This document shows positions 6,821-7,420 of a DNA stretch of 7,420 nt, piece after piece (positions within the stretch are counted from its first letter, which is position 1; each line of letters starts with the position of its first letter). A program made the translations under genes and the position numbers. The notes beneath the pieces were generated by a model. That model had not been told where the DNA came from. It saw only the letters and a list, made by a program, of their open reading frames with translations, and ran no database searches. This DNA is from CAYRTD01 sp964426915 (GTDB lineage: Bacteria > Bacteroidota > Bacteroidia > Bacteroidales > GCA-2748055), in NCBI GenBank assembly GCA_964426915.1, contig CAYRTD010000176.1, forward strand, positions 1 to 7,420. Direction: 5' to 3'.

Positions 6821-7420
6821 CTATCCTTTATTTTTATCCTTCAATTTTTTCTCAGTATCATTTACTTGTTTTAAAAAATGTTTTTCAACTTCTGAAATCT
6901 CATTTTTTCGCAATTCCTTATATCTTTTATATTCAGTGTGGGCTTTATCTAATGCTTGTTTGTGGCTGATTGTTCCTGCGTGATTTAAAATATCTTTTCT
7001 TGTCATTTTAAGGAAAGTATCAAGTTGTTCAATCCAGTCTTTCATGTACATTGGTTCTTGATTGAGAGCTTGAATTTCTGCCAATTCCAGATAAGCTGTA
7101 ACTATACGATTCAAAATATTTAGTTCGTCTTCTGCAAGGTAATTTTTTGCAACTTCAGTTTCTTGTTTTGTAGGTTTTTTTCCTTTAAAACTACTCAGTC
7201 CTAAGTTTGGTTTTCCTGAGTCTACCCGATTATAAATTATCTCTGCTGCAGTGTGACCATGTGCTGCCCAGTGCATTTTATTTTGAACTGTTTTGAAGAA
7301 CATTACAGACATTTCCAAAGACGGGTCATAATCAATACTCGTAGCATATATCTCAAGAACTTTTCGCCAAAACACTTTTTCGGAAGAACGAATATCCCTG
7401 ATACGGGCTAATAATTCATC
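6821..7420 (-). CDS. RhuM-family protein, 5'-truncated by window edge
   Basis: The C-terminal 199 residues of a protein of the virulence RhuM family (first named in Salmonella SPI-3; molecular function not established). The frame is open to the right edge, and the GTG at 7375 is an internal Val and not a start, because DELLARIRDIRSSEKVFWRK reads through it. Recognisable family stretches include RDIRSSEKVFWRKVLEIYATSIDYDP and, further on, HTAAEIIYNRVDSGKPNLGLSS, then KNYLAEDELNILNRIVTAYLE and a highly charged, probably coiled-coil C-terminal end rich in Lys and Glu. Family members are typically somewhat over 300 residues, so roughly the first third is outside. RhuM genes are often found in accessory islands near restriction-modification or phage-derived genes. 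This fits the repeat-rich block right after its TAG stop. Its G+C is much lower than that of the block. It is unlikely to belong functionally to the glycan genes. Confidence 0.9.
   Translation of the reverse strand, partial: DELLARIRDIRSSEKVFWRKVLEIYATSIDYDPSLEMSVMFFKTVQNKMHWAAHGHTAAEIIYNRVDSGKPNLGLSSFKGKKPTKQETEVAKNYLAEDELNILNRIVTAYLELAEIQALNQEPMYMKDWIEQLDTFLKMTRKDILNHAGTISHKQALDKAHTEYKRYKELRKNEISEVEKHFLKQVNDTEKKLKDKNKG

Noticed and set aside
7373..7375. GTG as the start of the RhuM-family gene
   Set aside because: The frame continues upstream with family-like residues to the window edge, so this codon is an internal valine.

Overview
The window looks like an accessory, surface-glycan type region of an AT-rich Bacteroidota genome. 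No start codon has a Shine-Dalgarno sequence. One spacer carries a perfect match to the Bacteroidota -7 element (TAnnTTTG), and the proteins read like families common in that phylum. The genus cannot be told from this sequence.

Layout. A GtrB-like family 2 glycosyltransferase runs off the left edge on the minus strand (1-862, C-terminus missing). Across a 168-base divergent spacer, two plus-strand genes overlap by 14 bases: a multi-spanning GT-C-type glycosyltransferase candidate (1031-2779) and a dolichyl-phosphate-mannose-synthase-like GT2 with a C-terminal membrane hairpin (2766-3863). They converge on two minus-strand genes: an LPG-synthase-TM/AglD-type membrane protein (4007-4891) with its own likely promoter, and an MBOAT O-acyltransferase of the AlgI type (4992-6506) that appears to start at TTG. 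A 314-base gene-free, GC-rich block full of inverted repeats (6507-6820) separates these from the C-terminal 199 residues of a RhuM-family protein (6821-7420), which runs off the right edge.

How the genes may work together. GT2 enzymes that load a sugar onto a polyprenyl phosphate, a GT-C enzyme that uses such a lipid-linked donor outside the membrane, a candidate membrane transporter and an O-acyltransferase together resemble a Gtr-like module for decorating a surface glycan or lipid. This is inferred from families and proximity only. The acceptor, the sugar and the transport direction cannot be read from the sequence.

The least explained part is the 6541-6780 block. It holds a long bulged hairpin and two interlocked inverted repeats, directly downstream of a mobile or defence-associated gene type and just upstream of the MBOAT start. 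It may be a dispersed repeat or a recombination site of the gene-cassette kind.
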